From Streptomyces coffeae (GTDB lineage Bacteria; Actinomycetota; Actinomycetes; Streptomycetales; Streptomycetaceae): a DNA stretch of 64,000 nt. The stretch lies in assembly GCF_016741875.1 (NCBI RefSeq), contig NZ_JAERRF010000022.1:62001-126000 (forward strand), given 5' to 3'. The translations under genes were made by a program, and so were the position numbers. The notes below the pieces were generated by a model. The model did no database searches and was not told where the DNA came from. It worked only from the letters and a program-made list of their open reading frames with translations. Numbering within the stretch: the first letter of the stretch is position 1; every line of letters begins with the position of its first letter. Positions 15,964-24,591 of the stretch are shown piece after piece.

Positions 15964-17985
15964 ATGCGGCAGCAGCAGATGACAACCGTGTCGGCCCCCT
16001 ACGGCACCTGGCACTCCCCGGTGGACGCCGCGCTCGCCGCCTCCCACGACGGCCATCCGGAGTATCTGGGCAGCGTCGGGGAGGAGGTGTGGTGGACCGC
16101 GCCGCGCCCGGCGGAGGGCGGCCGCCGCACCCTGGTACGGCGGCGGGCCGACGGCCCGGAGCTCTCGGTGCTGCCCGCGCCGTGGCATGCGCGCAGCCGG
16201 GTCATGGGGTACGGCGGCACCCCGTGGGCCGCGGTGCCGCGCCCCGCCCGGGGCCCGCTGGCGGTCTTTGTCCACTTCGCCGACCAGCGGCTGTACGCGT
16301 TCGAGCCCGATGCCCCGGAGGGGGCGGCACCGCGCCCGCTGACCCCGGTGTCGCGGGTGGGCGGCGGGCTGCGCTGGGCGGATCTCCAGATCCACCCCGA
16401 GCGCGGCGAAGTGTGGGGAGTGCTGGAGGAATCCACCGGCGAAGGGCCCGGTGACGTACGGCGGGTGATCGCCGCCGTACCGCTGGACGGTTCGGCCGCC
16501 GGGGACCGCGCGGCGGTGCGGGAGCTGACCGACGCCCGCCATGACTTCGTCACCGGCCCCCGGCTCTCGCCCGATGGGCGCCGGGCCGTCTGGATCGCCT
16601 GGGACCATCCGCGGATGCCGTGGGACGGCACGGTGGTGATGCTCGCCGACATCACCGCGGAGGGCGTGTTCACCGCGGTACGGCCGGTGGCCGGCGGAAC
16701 CGGGGAATCGGTGCCACAGGCCGAATGGGCGCCCGACGGCTCGCTGTTGTTCGTCTCCGACCACAGCGGCTGGTGGCAGCTCCAGCGCATCGACCCCGAC
16801 GCGGTGGGCGGCGGCGCCGTTCCGCGCACCACCCTCTGCGACCGGCAGGAGGAGTTCGCCGGTCCGCTGTGGAAGCTGGGCCACCGCTGGTTCGCCCCGC
16901 TGCCCGACGGGCTGATCGCCGTCACGCACGGCCGGGGCGCCGCCGTGCTCGGCATCCTCGACCCCCACACCGGTGAGCTGGCCGATGTCCCCGGGCCATG
17001 GACCGAATGGGAGCCGACGCTCGCCGTGGACGGCACCCGGGTGAGGGGTGTCGCCGCGAGCCCCCGCAGCGGCCATGAGGTGGTCGAGCTGGATGCCCGC
17101 ACCGGCCACGCCCGGGTCATCGGCAGCCCGCACACCGACCCCGTCGACCCCGCCTATTACCCCGAGCCGCGGGTCCGCACCTTCACCGGGCCGGACGGCC
17201 GGGAGATCCACGCCCACATCCATCCACCGCACCATCCCGACCACACCGCGCCCGAGGGCGAGCTGCCGCCCTATGTGGTCCGGGCCCACGGCGGCCCCAC
17301 CTCCCGGGCCCCACTCGTCCTGGATCTGGAGATCGCCTACTTCACCTCGCGCGGTATCGGTGTCGCCGAGGTCAACTACGGCGGCTCCACCGGCCACGGC
17401 CGCGCCTACCGCAACCGGCTGCACGGCCAGTGGGGTGTGGTCGATGTCGAGGACTGCGCCGCCGTCGCCCGGGCCCTTGCCGACGAGGGCACCGCCGACC
17501 GTGCGCGGCTGGCGATCCGCGGTGGCAGCGCGGGCGGCTGGACCGCGGCCGTCTCCCTCACCACCACCGGGCTCTACGCCTGCGGCACCATCAGCTACCC
17601 CATCCTCGACCTCACCGCCTGGGCCACCGGCGGCACCCATGACTTCGAGTCCCGCTATACGGAGTCGCTGGTCGGACCGCCGGCCGAGGTCCCCGAGCGC
17701 TATCGCGAGCGTTCCCCGATCCATCGCGCCGACCGGATCCGCGCACCCTTCCTGCTGCTCCAGGGGCTGGAGGACACCATCTGCCCGCCCGAGCAGTGCG
17801 AGCGCTTCCTCGAGGTCATCGCCGGGCGCGGCATTCCACACGCCTATCTCACCTTCGAGGGTGAGGGCCATGGCTTCCGGCGCTCCGACACCATGATCCG
17901 CGCCCTGGAGGCCGAACTCTCCCTCTACACCCAGACCTTCGGGATCCCCCGCACCGATGTCCCCGCCCTCGATCTGAAGACGTAA
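15964..17985 (+). CDS. S9 family serine peptidase (prolyl oligopeptidase type)
   Basis: 673 residues: an N-terminal beta-propeller-like half with repeated short blades (about residues 20-400), then an alpha/beta hydrolase. The catalytic triad is visible as Ser in RGGSAGGW (about residue 523), Asp in LEDTICPPEQ (about 602) and His in EGEGHGFRR (about 635). It would cleave oligopeptides, often after proline. No signal peptide is seen, so it is probably cytoplasmic. It is the third gene of the M55-M20-S9 operon, together able to reduce peptides containing D-residues and proline to amino acids. Confidence 0.93.
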   Translation: MRQQQMTTVSAPYGTWHSPVDAALAASHDGHPEYLGSVGEEVWWTAPRPAEGGRRTLVRRRADGPELSVLPAPWHARSRVMGYGGTPWAAVPRPARGPLAVFVHFADQRLYAFEPDAPEGAAPRPLTPVSRVGGGLRWADLQIHPERGEVWGVLEESTGEGPGDVRRVIAAVPLDGSAAGDRAAVRELTDARHDFVTGPRLSPDGRRAVWIAWDHPRMPWDGTVVMLADITAEGVFTAVRPVAGGTGESVPQAEWAPDGSLLFVSDHSGWWQLQRIDPDAVGGGAVPRTTLCDRQEEFAGPLWKLGHRWFAPLPDGLIAVTHGRGAAVLGILDPHTGELADVPGPWTEWEPTLAVDGTRVRGVAASPRSGHEVVELDARTGHARVIGSPHTDPVDPAYYPEPRVRTFTGPDGREIHAHIHPPHHPDHTAPEGELPPYVVRAHGGPTSRAPLVLDLEIAYFTSRGIGVAEVNYGGSTGHGRAYRNRLHGQWGVVDVEDCAAVARALADEGTADRARLAIRGGSAGGWTAAVSLTTTGLYACGTISYPILDLTAWATGGTHDFESRYTESLVGPPAEVPERYRERSPIHRADRIRAPFLLLQGLEDTICPPEQCERFLEVIAGRGIPHAYLTFEGEGHGFRRSDTMIRALEAELSLYTQTFGIPRTDVPALDLKT

Positions 17986-18149
17986 CCCCCGGCCCACGCC
18001 CGATGCCCTTCCCCGTGGCCCCGCGCCCGGACTTCGGCGGCGCGTCGCCGAAGATTGTCCGGAGCTCCGCTGCCCCGGGCCCCGCGGTCCCGGTAGCGTG
18101 ATCACCGCGACACCGGGCATTTCGCCATCACCCCTTCTGGAGGAGCGAG

Positions 18150-18890
18150 TTGACACCCCCACGGGCCCCACGCATCGTCGGCCGTGAGCCGCTGCCCGCC
18201 GCCCTGTCCGGCACCTGGCCACACGGCGGGCCCGAGACCTGGCTGCTCAGCGTCTCCGCCTATACCTCCGCCCCCGAGATGGAGGCACCCGACAAGATCC
18301 TGGACGCCGAGGAGCGCGAGCGGGCCGGGAAGTTCATGCGCGAGGAGGACCGCCTGCGGTACACCGCCGCCCATATGGGGCTGCGTCAGCTGCTCGGCGG
18401 CTATCTCGATCTGGAGCCCGCCGCCGTGCCGTTCACCCGTGAGGCATGCCCCGGCTGCGGCGGTCCGCACGGCCGCCCCGCGGTGCCCGGCCACCCGCTG
18501 CACTTCAATATGTCCCACGCCGGTGATCTGGTGCTGTTCGCCTTCGCGGGTTCCCCGGTCGGGGCCGATGTGGAGCAGCTCCAGCCCGCCTCCGTGGTCG
18601 AGACGGTCGCCGGGAGCCTGCACCCCTCGGAGCGCGCCGAGCTGGACGCGCTTCCGCAGGAGGGCCGGCCCGCGGCCTTCGCCCGCTGCTGGACGCGCAA
18701 GGAGGCGTATCTCAAGGGCATCGGCACCGGGCTGTCCCAGGACCCGTCGATCAGCTATGTCGGCACGGGCCCCGAGCCGGTGCCGGTCGGTCCCTGGACA
18801 CTGCTCGACATCCCCCTGACCGACGCGGTCCCCTCCGGCTCCGGGTACGCGGCGGCCCTCGCCCTGCTGGACCCCGCGCAGACGGCCTGA
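18150..18890 (+). CDS. 4'-phosphopantetheinyl transferase, Sfp type
   Basis: 246 residues. Family motifs are present: LHFNMSHAGDLVLFAF, VGADVEQL (Mg-binding Asp and Glu) and CWTRKEAYLKGIGTGL (Trp-x-x-Lys-Glu). It transfers phosphopantetheine from CoA to a serine on carrier proteins of polyketide or peptide synthases. One possible client is the ACP of the spore-pigment operon 28 kb away, but nothing here shows this. The TTG start is chosen because GGAGGAG ends 4 bases before it; no later start keeps the N-terminal part. Single-gene unit. An extra Cys pair (CPGCGG) lies mid-protein. Confidence 0.92.
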   Translation: MTPPRAPRIVGREPLPAALSGTWPHGGPETWLLSVSAYTSAPEMEAPDKILDAEERERAGKFMREEDRLRYTAAHMGLRQLLGGYLDLEPAAVPFTREACPGCGGPHGRPAVPGHPLHFNMSHAGDLVLFAFAGSPVGADVEQLQPASVVETVAGSLHPSERAELDALPQEGRPAAFARCWTRKEAYLKGIGTGLSQDPSISYVGTGPEPVPVGPWTLLDIPLTDAVPSGSGYAAALALLDPAQTA

Positions 18891-18991
18891 CCCCTCTCGG
18901 CGGCCGCCACCGCGGACCCGGCGGGGCCGGTTCCGCGGTACGGGGCGGTGAACCGCTGGCGCGGTCCACCGCCCCGTACCATCATGAGCCC

Positions 18992-19543
18992 ATGCCTGAT
19001 CATCCGTATCTCGCCGAGGGCGCCCGCGTCGCCATCCGGCCCCACCGGCGAGAGGACCGCGCGGAGTTCATCCGCTGCGCCCGGGACAGCGCCGGTTTCC
19101 ACCGCCCCTGGCTGACCCTGCCCACCACCGAGCAGGCGTACGAGCCCTTCATCTCCCAGCTGGAGAGCGATGACCGCGAAGGCTTCCTCGTCTGTGTCCG
19201 GGAGACCGGCGCCCTCGCCGGATTCATCAACATCAACACCATTGTGCGCGGCGCCTTCCAGTGCGGATCGATCGGCTACGGGGCGTTCGCGCCCCATTCC
19301 GGACGGGGCTATATGTCCGAGGGGCTCGGACTGGTCCTGCGGCACGCCTTCGGCCCGCTCGGACTGCACCGCATCGAGATCAACATCCAGCCCGGCAACA
19401 AGGCGTCGCTCCGGCTGGTGAAGCGCCACGGCCTCCGGCTGGAGGGCTTCTCCCCCGACTTCCTCTACATCGAAGGCGCCTGGCGCGACCACGAGCGCTG
19501 GGCCATCACCAGCGACATGCTGGACGACGCCCGCGGCGAATGA
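18992..19543 (+). CDS. GNAT N-acetyltransferase, RimJ/RimL-like
   Basis: 183 residues. The RimJ/RimL signature includes RVAIRPHRREDRAEFIRCAR at the N-terminus, the acetyl-CoA loop HSGRGYMSEGLGLVLRHAFG, and LGLHRIEINIQPGNKASLRL near the C-terminus. Such enzymes acetylate protein N-termini or small amines; the substrate is unknown. It follows the phosphopantetheinyl transferase after about 100 bases on the same strand and is probably separately transcribed. Confidence 0.92.
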   Translation: MPDHPYLAEGARVAIRPHRREDRAEFIRCARDSAGFHRPWLTLPTTEQAYEPFISQLESDDREGFLVCVRETGALAGFININTIVRGAFQCGSIGYGAFAPHSGRGYMSEGLGLVLRHAFGPLGLHRIEINIQPGNKASLRLVKRHGLRLEGFSPDFLYIEGAWRDHERWAITSDMLDDARGE

Positions 19544-19654
19544 GCCATCCACGGTGTGCGGCCGCTCTGTTCACCGGGCCCGCGACGCGGTTCCATGGTC
19601 ATCGGACGGTCGCCACAGCAGAGGTGACCCGAGGCAGTCGGAACGAGGCAGCCA

Positions 19655-21946
19655 GTGGCCACGACCGTGCGACGTACCACCCTGACCCTTCCCGCCGCCC
19701 CGCTCGGGCCCGGGAACCCCCTGCCCGCGCTGCGCCCCCTCGACGAGACCCACCGCGTCGACGAGCGCGTCCGCGCCACCCTCCCCGCCGATATGGCCCG
19801 TCAGGTCGCCTACCGCCCACTGCGCTCGGTGCTCCCGGTGCGGCTGCGCGACGGCTACGGCCGCGACCGCCTCCCCACCGCACTCGACGCCCTCGTCCTT
19901 GAGAACGACCACCTCCGCGCCACCGTGCTGCCCGGTCTCGGCGGCCGGGTGCACTCCCTCCACCACAAGCCCACCGGCCGTGAACTCCTCTACCGCAACC
20001 CGGTGTTCCAGCCCGCCGACTTCGCGCTCAACGGCGCCTGGTTCTCCGGCGGCATCGAGTGGAACATCGGCGCCACCGGCCACACCACCCTGTCCTGCGC
20101 ACCCCTGCACGCCGCCCGGGTACCCGCGCCCGACGCCGCCGACGGGGGCGCGATGGTGCGGCTGTGGGAGTGGGAGCGGCTGCGCGACCTGCCGTTCCAG
20201 GTCGATCTGTGGCTGCCGGCCGACTCCGCGTTCCTGTACGTGGGCGTACGGATCCGCAATCCGCACCACCACCCCGCCCCTGTCTACTGGTGGTCCAACA
20301 TCGCCGTCCCCGAGGACGAGCGCACCCGTGTCCTCGCCCCCGCCGACGAAGCCTGGCACTTCGGCTACACCCGCACCCTGACCCGGGTCCCGGTCCCGGA
20401 GTGGAACGGTGCCGACCGCAGCTATCCGCTGCGCGGCAGCCATCCCGCCGACTACTTCTACGAACTCCCCGAGGACGCCCGGCGCTGGATCGCCGCGGTG
20501 GACGACCGGGGCCACGGCCTCGTCCAGACCTCCACCGATCTGCTGCGCGGCCGCAAGCTCTTCCTGTGGGGTGCCGGGCCCGGCGGCCGTCGCTGGCAGC
20601 GGTGGCTGACCGAACCCGGCACCGGTGGCTACGCCGAGATCCAGGCCGGGCTGGCCCGTACCCAGCTGGAGCACGTCCCGCTGGACGCGGGGGAGGAGTT
20701 CGCCTGGCTGGAGGCGTACGGACCGCTGTCCGCCGACCCGGCCGCCGCGCACGGCGAGGACTGGGCGGCGGCCCGGCGGGCGATCGAGGAGCGGCTCGAA
20801 GCGGCGCTTCCGCGCGCCACCGTCGACGCCGCGTACGACGCCTGGCGTCCGTACGCCGACGCCGCACTGGAACAGCGCCTCGCCACCGGTTCCGGATGGG
20901 GCGCGCTGGAGGTCGAGCGCGGTGGCCACCGGCTGCCCGGCACCCCTTTCGACCCGGACACCCTCGGTGCTGAACAGGAGCCCTGGCGACGGCTGCTGCG
21001 CACCGGCGCCCTCCCTGCCTGGGAGCCGGGCCCCTCCCGGGCCGACCCCGGCCCGTCCCTGGTGGCCCCGGCCTGGCGTGACCTGCTGGAGGCCGCACCG
21101 GCCACCGCCGCCGCCGAATACCACCTGGGTGTCGCCCAGTGGCATGCGGGCGACCGGGCCCAGGCCGAGCGCAGCTGGGAGCGGTCGCTGCGATGTGCGG
21201 AGTCCCCCTGGGCGCTGCGCTGTCTCGCCGTGGCCGACAGCGAGGCCGGCCACCCGTCCCGTGCGGCCGAGCGGCTGCTGCGCGCGGTACGGCTGGTGCT
21301 GGCCACCACCAACCCGGTCACCGAAGCGGTGGCCACCCAACGGGCCGCCACCGGCCGGGTCACCGAAGCGGTGGCCGTCGAACCAGTGGCCACCGAATCC
21401 TCCGCCGCCCCGACCCCGGTCGGCGTCTCTCTCGCCGCGCCGCCCGTGCCCGCCGACCCCGACCCCCGCGCCATGGAGGCGGCCGAAGCGGCACTGGGTC
21501 GTGAGGCGGTTGTCGCCCTCCTCGCCGTCGATCGCGCCGATGACGCCCGCGCGGTGCTCGACGCACTGCGCCCGGCCGTCCGCGCACGCGGCCGCTTCCG
21601 ACTGCTGCGGGCACAGGTGCTGCTCGCCCAGGGCGACCCCGAAGCCGCCCGCGCCGTCTTCGACGAGGGGTTCGAGGTCTGCGATCTGCGCGAGGGCGAC
21701 GAGGCGTTGAGCGATACGTGGTATGCGATCGCCGAGGCGCTGATCGCGCGGCCGGGCGAGCCGCGGACGGAAGCGACACGGACCCGGGCGAGGGCGGAAC
21801 ATCCCCTGCCCGAGCCCTATGAGTTCCGCATGCGCCCCGCCCAGGCCCCGGGCGCCGGGCCGTCATCCCACGGCCCGGCGGCCCCGGGTTTCCGTCAGTC
21901 CGTCGGGTTGCGGTCGACGTATTCGAAGACCGATCCGTCGGGGTGA
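19655..21946 (+). CDS. DUF5107 domain protein with TPR-like C-terminal half
   Basis: 763 residues. The N-terminal half (about 60-370) matches DUF5107, a galactose-mutarotase-like beta-sandwich (e.g. LENDHLRATVLPGLGGRVHS and FSGGIEWNIGATGHTTLSCA), which suggests carbohydrate binding. The C-terminal half (about 460-740) has TPR-like helical pairs (AAEYHLGVAQWHAGDRAQAE). Between them lies a short direct repeat (VTEAVA twice, near residues 556 and 570). No signal peptide is seen. Function unproven; the family often accompanies sugar-metabolism genes. The ribosome site before the GTG is weak. The 3' end overlaps the convergent VOC gene by 52 bases. Confidence 0.88.
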   Translation: MATTVRRTTLTLPAAPLGPGNPLPALRPLDETHRVDERVRATLPADMARQVAYRPLRSVLPVRLRDGYGRDRLPTALDALVLENDHLRATVLPGLGGRVHSLHHKPTGRELLYRNPVFQPADFALNGAWFSGGIEWNIGATGHTTLSCAPLHAARVPAPDAADGGAMVRLWEWERLRDLPFQVDLWLPADSAFLYVGVRIRNPHHHPAPVYWWSNIAVPEDERTRVLAPADEAWHFGYTRTLTRVPVPEWNGADRSYPLRGSHPADYFYELPEDARRWIAAVDDRGHGLVQTSTDLLRGRKLFLWGAGPGGRRWQRWLTEPGTGGYAEIQAGLARTQLEHVPLDAGEEFAWLEAYGPLSADPAAAHGEDWAAARRAIEERLEAALPRATVDAAYDAWRPYADAALEQRLATGSGWGALEVERGGHRLPGTPFDPDTLGAEQEPWRRLLRTGALPAWEPGPSRADPGPSLVAPAWRDLLEAAPATAAAEYHLGVAQWHAGDRAQAERSWERSLRCAESPWALRCLAVADSEAGHPSRAAERLLRAVRLVLATTNPVTEAVATQRAATGRVTEAVAVEPVATESSAAPTPVGVSLAAPPVPADPDPRAMEAAEAALGREAVVALLAVDRADDARAVLDALRPAVRARGRFRLLRAQVLLAQGDPEAARAVFDEGFEVCDLREGDEALSDTWYAIAEALIARPGEPRTEATRTRARAEHPLPEPYEFRMRPAQAPGAGPSSHGPAAPGFRQSVGLRSTYSKTDPSG

Positions 21947-22248
21947 CGGGCCACCAGGGTGCGGCCCACGGGGGCGGGCAGGGGACCGGCGACGATCTGC
22001 GCGCCCACGGCGGTCAGATCGGCCACCGCCTCGTCCACGTCCTTCACCGCGAGTGTCGCCTGGATCTTACGGAGGATCGACAGTTCCGACTCCGGGCCGC
22101 TCATCAGGAAGAAGCAGCCGACCGCCGCGACCGAGACCCCTCCCCGCTGGAAGCGGAACGCCTCGGCGCCGGTCAGTCGTTCGTAGACGGGGATCGCCGA
22201 GTCCAGGTCGTCGACGCACACGCGCAGTGAAGTCCCGAGAATGTCCAT
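21895..22248 (-). CDS. VOC (glyoxalase-like) family protein
   Basis: 117 residues of the vicinal-oxygen-chelate fold: ILGTSLRVCVDDLDSAIPVY at the start, a mid-protein FFLMSGPESEL, and the closing ARHPDGSVFEYVDR. These are small metal-binding lyases, dioxygenases or antibiotic-binding proteins; the substrate cannot be told. The ATG at 22248 starts about 850 bases downstream of the methyltransferase start on the same strand. Its 3' end overlaps the DUF5107 gene on the other strand by 52 bases. Confidence 0.88.
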   Translation of the reverse strand: MDILGTSLRVCVDDLDSAIPVYERLTGAEAFRFQRGGVSVAAVGCFFLMSGPESELSILRKIQATLAVKDVDEAVADLTAVGAQIVAGPLPAPVGRTLVARHPDGSVFEYVDRNPTD

Positions 22249-22289
22249 GCGGGCGAGCCTAGTTGAACTGCCGAGCCCAGTTGAACTGC

Positions 22290-23099
22290 TCAGACGCGGC
22301 AGAGGAGTTCACCGTGCAGCACACTGAACCACCCGTCGGCGCACTCCCCCCACGCCCGCCACGCGTCCGCGATCCCCCGCAGTTCGGCCTCGGTCGCATG
22401 GCCCCCGTCCACCGCGAGACGGGCGTAGGAGGAGGCGACCGTACGGTCCGCCCACAGCCCGCTCCACCAGGCCCGCTCCTCGGGGGTGGCGTAGCACCAC
22501 GTGCCGGCGGTCGCGGTGATGTCGGTGAAGCCCGCCGCCAGCGCCCAGGAGCGCAGTCGGCGCCCGGCGTCCGGCTCACCGCCGTTCGCACGGGCGACCC
22601 GGCGGTACAGACCCAGCCACTCGTCCATCCCGGGCACGGACGGATACCAGGTCATGGCGGCGTAGTCGCTGTCCCGCACCGCCACCAGCCCGCCCGGACG
22701 GCACACCCGGCGCATCTCGCGCAGCGCCCGCACCGGGTCGCCGACGTGCTGGAGCACCTGGTGGGCGTGTACCACGTCGAAGGAGTTGTCCGGGTGGTCC
22801 AGCTCGTGGACGTCGGCGACCGCGAAGCGGACATGGGACAGCCCCCGCTCCTCCGCCACCGCCCGCGCCCGCTCCAGTACGCCGCTGTCCGCGTCGACCG
22901 CGATGACCTCGCCCCCCGGGACCAGTTCGGCCAGATCCGCGGTGATCGTGCCGGGGCCGCAGCCGATGTCCAGAATCCGCATCCGGGGCTCGAGATGGCC
23001 GGTCAGATAGGCCGCGGAATTGGCCGCCGTGCGCCAGGTGTGCGAGCGCAGCACCGATTCGTGGTGTCCGTGGGTGTAGACGGCGGTGTCCTTCGGCAT
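22290..23099 (-). CDS. Class I SAM-dependent methyltransferase (UbiE/COQ5-like)
   Basis: 269 residues. Motif I is ILDIGCGPGTITADLAELVP (about residues 46-65), with the acidic partner AVDADSGVLERA and motifs ADVHELDHPDNSFDVVHAHQ and GGLVAVRDSDY. The substrate is unknown. The ATG at 23099 is chosen because GAAGGGGAG lies just upstream; the frame is open further but without a signal. It lies downstream of a strong intrinsic terminator that closes the DUF2795 gene, so it must have its own promoter. Confidence 0.9.
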   Translation of the reverse strand: MPKDTAVYTHGHHESVLRSHTWRTAANSAAYLTGHLEPRMRILDIGCGPGTITADLAELVPGGEVIAVDADSGVLERARAVAEERGLSHVRFAVADVHELDHPDNSFDVVHAHQVLQHVGDPVRALREMRRVCRPGGLVAVRDSDYAAMTWYPSVPGMDEWLGLYRRVARANGGEPDAGRRLRSWALAAGFTDITATAGTWCYATPEERAWWSGLWADRTVASSYARLAVDGGHATEAELRGIADAWRAWGECADGWFSVLHGELLCRV

Positions 23100-23240
23100 G
23101 GCGGAACTCCCCTTCGAGCCCTGGAGGTTGACGAATCGACCGATGGTCGGCAGTGGCTCCACCCTAGAACGCCATCTCGTATCGCGAGAGTGACGTCTCA
23201 CTATGCAGAACGGTCGCGCGCCCGCACAAAGAATCCGCAC

Positions 23241-23273
23241 AAAAAAGAGGGGGAGGGGCGGTCGCCCCTCCCC
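23241..23273 (-). terminator. Intrinsic terminator of the DUF2795 gene
   Basis: Arms at 23273-23263 and 23260-23250 (GGGGAGGGGCG and its complement) pair over 11 bases with a 2-base loop. On the minus strand this is followed by a run of six T. It begins 15 bases after the DUF2795 stop codon: a textbook rho-independent terminator, uncommon in such GC-rich DNA. Confidence 0.9.
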
Positions 23274-23287
23274 TCAACCCCGCGGCT

Positions 23288-23671
23288 CTACGCCTCCGGG
23301 TGCAGGCCGAGCGCCGAGACCACCTCCCCGACCGTGTGGTAGGTGCGGTCCGAGGGCAGCTCCTCGGCACGGGCGATCAGCCGGTCCGGGGTGTGCCGCT
23401 CCCGCAAGGTGCGCAGCACGGTGCCGCGGTCCGCGGGGAACGTCGTACGTCCCAGACGCCGGGCGAACTCGAACCGCAGGGCCTCCGCCTCGCCGCCCGT
23501 CCCGCGAGCGGGCACCGGTCCGGTCATGACCGGCGGGTCGTCGTCGGCGGCGGGTTCCGGGTCGTGCCACTCCTCGACCCGCGTGGGGTGGCCGGAGCGG
23601 ATCAGTCCCTGGAGTTCGTGCTTCATCTCGTCGTCCCTGCGGACGCTCACCCGGTTGCTGCCTCGCTGCAT
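23288..23671 (-). CDS. DUF2795 domain protein
   Basis: 127 residues. The C-terminal half fits DUF2795, a small helical domain (FPADRGTVLRTLRER, ELPSDRTYHTVGEVVSALGL). The first 45 residues are charged and Pro/Asp rich. A shorter start at the Met of MKHELQGL (about residue 16) is possible. The function of the family is unknown; it is common in actinobacteria, sometimes with stress genes. A SigB-type promoter pattern (GTGT-N15-GGGTAC) lies about 130 bases upstream and an intrinsic terminator follows, so it is a single-gene unit. Confidence 0.82.
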   Translation of the reverse strand: MQRGSNRVSVRRDDEMKHELQGLIRSGHPTRVEEWHDPEPAADDDPPVMTGPVPARGTGGEAEALRFEFARRLGRTTFPADRGTVLRTLRERHTPDRLIARAEELPSDRTYHTVGEVVSALGLHPEA

Positions 23672-23800
23672 GTCGGTCCCCTTCCTGGCGGGTCCGTCGC
23701 ACCTCGGGCCGGCCGGTGGGCCCGAGATCTGTTCTCTCTCCGTTTTCGCCCCCCGTTGTGGCGGTACGGCCGATTCCGGCCGACCCGTCGTCCCCTTTGC

Positions 23801-23825
23801 GTACCCGCCGCCGCGTCATCAACAC
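23801..23825 (-). promoter_or_regulatory. SigB-type promoter candidate for the DUF2795 gene
   Basis: On the minus strand GTGT (23825-23822), 15 bases, then GGGTAC (23806-23801) fits the Streptomyces SigB pattern GNNT-N14-16-GGGTAC/T. Transcription would start near 23795, giving a leader of about 120 bases. Confidence 0.45.
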
Positions 23826-24001
23826 GAGGTTTCCCTGATCGGGTGCGACCATCTGTTCGCGGCAGGTTTGGCGGCCGCCGGGCGGGGGACCCGGAGGTCG
23901 GCCGAGCGGCCCGCAGGGAGTGAGGAGCGGCGCCGGGCGCGGGAGATCAGGGGCCCGCGTCCGGTGCCGCGGCCCTGCACGCGCGCCGGGCGTCCGGCCC
24001 G

Positions 24002-24028
24002 GTGTTAACGGCGGTGGGTCACGGGTAC
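24002..24028 (+). promoter_or_regulatory. SigB-like promoter candidate producing a nearly leaderless transcript
   Basis: GTGT at 24002-24005 and GGGTAC at 24023-24028 are 17 bases apart, one more than the usual SigB spacing. The -10 element ends only 9 bases before the ATG at 24038, and no Shine-Dalgarno is present, so the mRNA could be leaderless. Confidence 0.35.
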
Positions 24029-24037
24029 CCGGCGCGC

Positions 24038-24550
24038 ATGACTGATAAATCGGCCTATCCGAGATCGGGCGACCACGGAGGCGTGCCGTCGGCCGGGGAG
24101 CTGTCCGGGCAGGTCGCCCGGGTCGTCCGCGAAGAAGTCCGCAAGGAACTGCACGTCCTGCGTGATGAGCTGCGGGATGAGCTGTGCGCGCAGTCCCGGA
24201 GCCGTACCGTCCGCCTGTGGGGCGGTGCGGCGGCGATCGCGTTCTACGCCGGGGGCGTGCTCACCGCGTGTCTGGTGCTGCTGTTCGCCCTTGCGATGCC
24301 GGGGTGGGCAGCGGCGCTGATCGTCGGCGCGATGCTGATGGTGCTGGCCGCGGTGGTCAAGAACGCCGCGGGTCAGCCACCGCACGCGCCGCACTGGCCC
24401 ACCTGGTCCCCGCGGGGACCGAAGGCTCCGTCGTCGGCGCCTTCCGCTCCCGCCGCCCCGTCGGCCCCGTCGGGCCCTCCGACGCCGCCCGAGCCGCCCG
24501 AGCCGCCCGAGCCGCCCACCGAGCCACCGGCCCCGCCCCACCGCGGATGA
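24038..24550 (+). CDS. Phage-holin-superfamily-like small membrane protein (actinobacterial)
   Basis: 170 residues. An N-terminal amphipathic helix (QVARVVREEVRKELHVLRDE) precedes two adjacent membrane helices (about residues 70-115: AIAFYAGGVLTACLVLLFAL and AALIVGAMLMVLAAVV). A Pro-rich tail with PEP repeats ends the protein. This resembles the actinobacterial phage-holin-family proteins widespread in chromosomes, which are not necessarily holins; the role is unknown. The ATG at 24038 has no ribosome binding site and lies 9 bases after a GGGTAC element. The next gene follows after 41 bases on the same strand. Confidence 0.78.
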   Translation: MTDKSAYPRSGDHGGVPSAGELSGQVARVVREEVRKELHVLRDELRDELCAQSRSRTVRLWGGAAAIAFYAGGVLTACLVLLFALAMPGWAAALIVGAMLMVLAAVVKNAAGQPPHAPHWPTWSPRGPKAPSSAPSAPAAPSAPSGPPTPPEPPEPPEPPTEPPAPPHRG

Positions 24551-24591
24551 CGGCCGCCAGGCCGCCGGGGACGGCACGATGAGGGAGCACC

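Larger units (their letters stand above)
23672..24037. other. Intergenic region with two SigB-like promoter patterns
   Basis: About 365 bases without a gene between two divergent genes. Two stress-sigma-like promoters are seen, one for each direction (listed separately). Open frames crossing the region lack start signals. Confidence 0.6.

Noticed and set aside
24480..24530. Pro-Glu-Pro repeats as a separate repeat element
   Set aside because: It is simply the low-complexity tail of the membrane protein.
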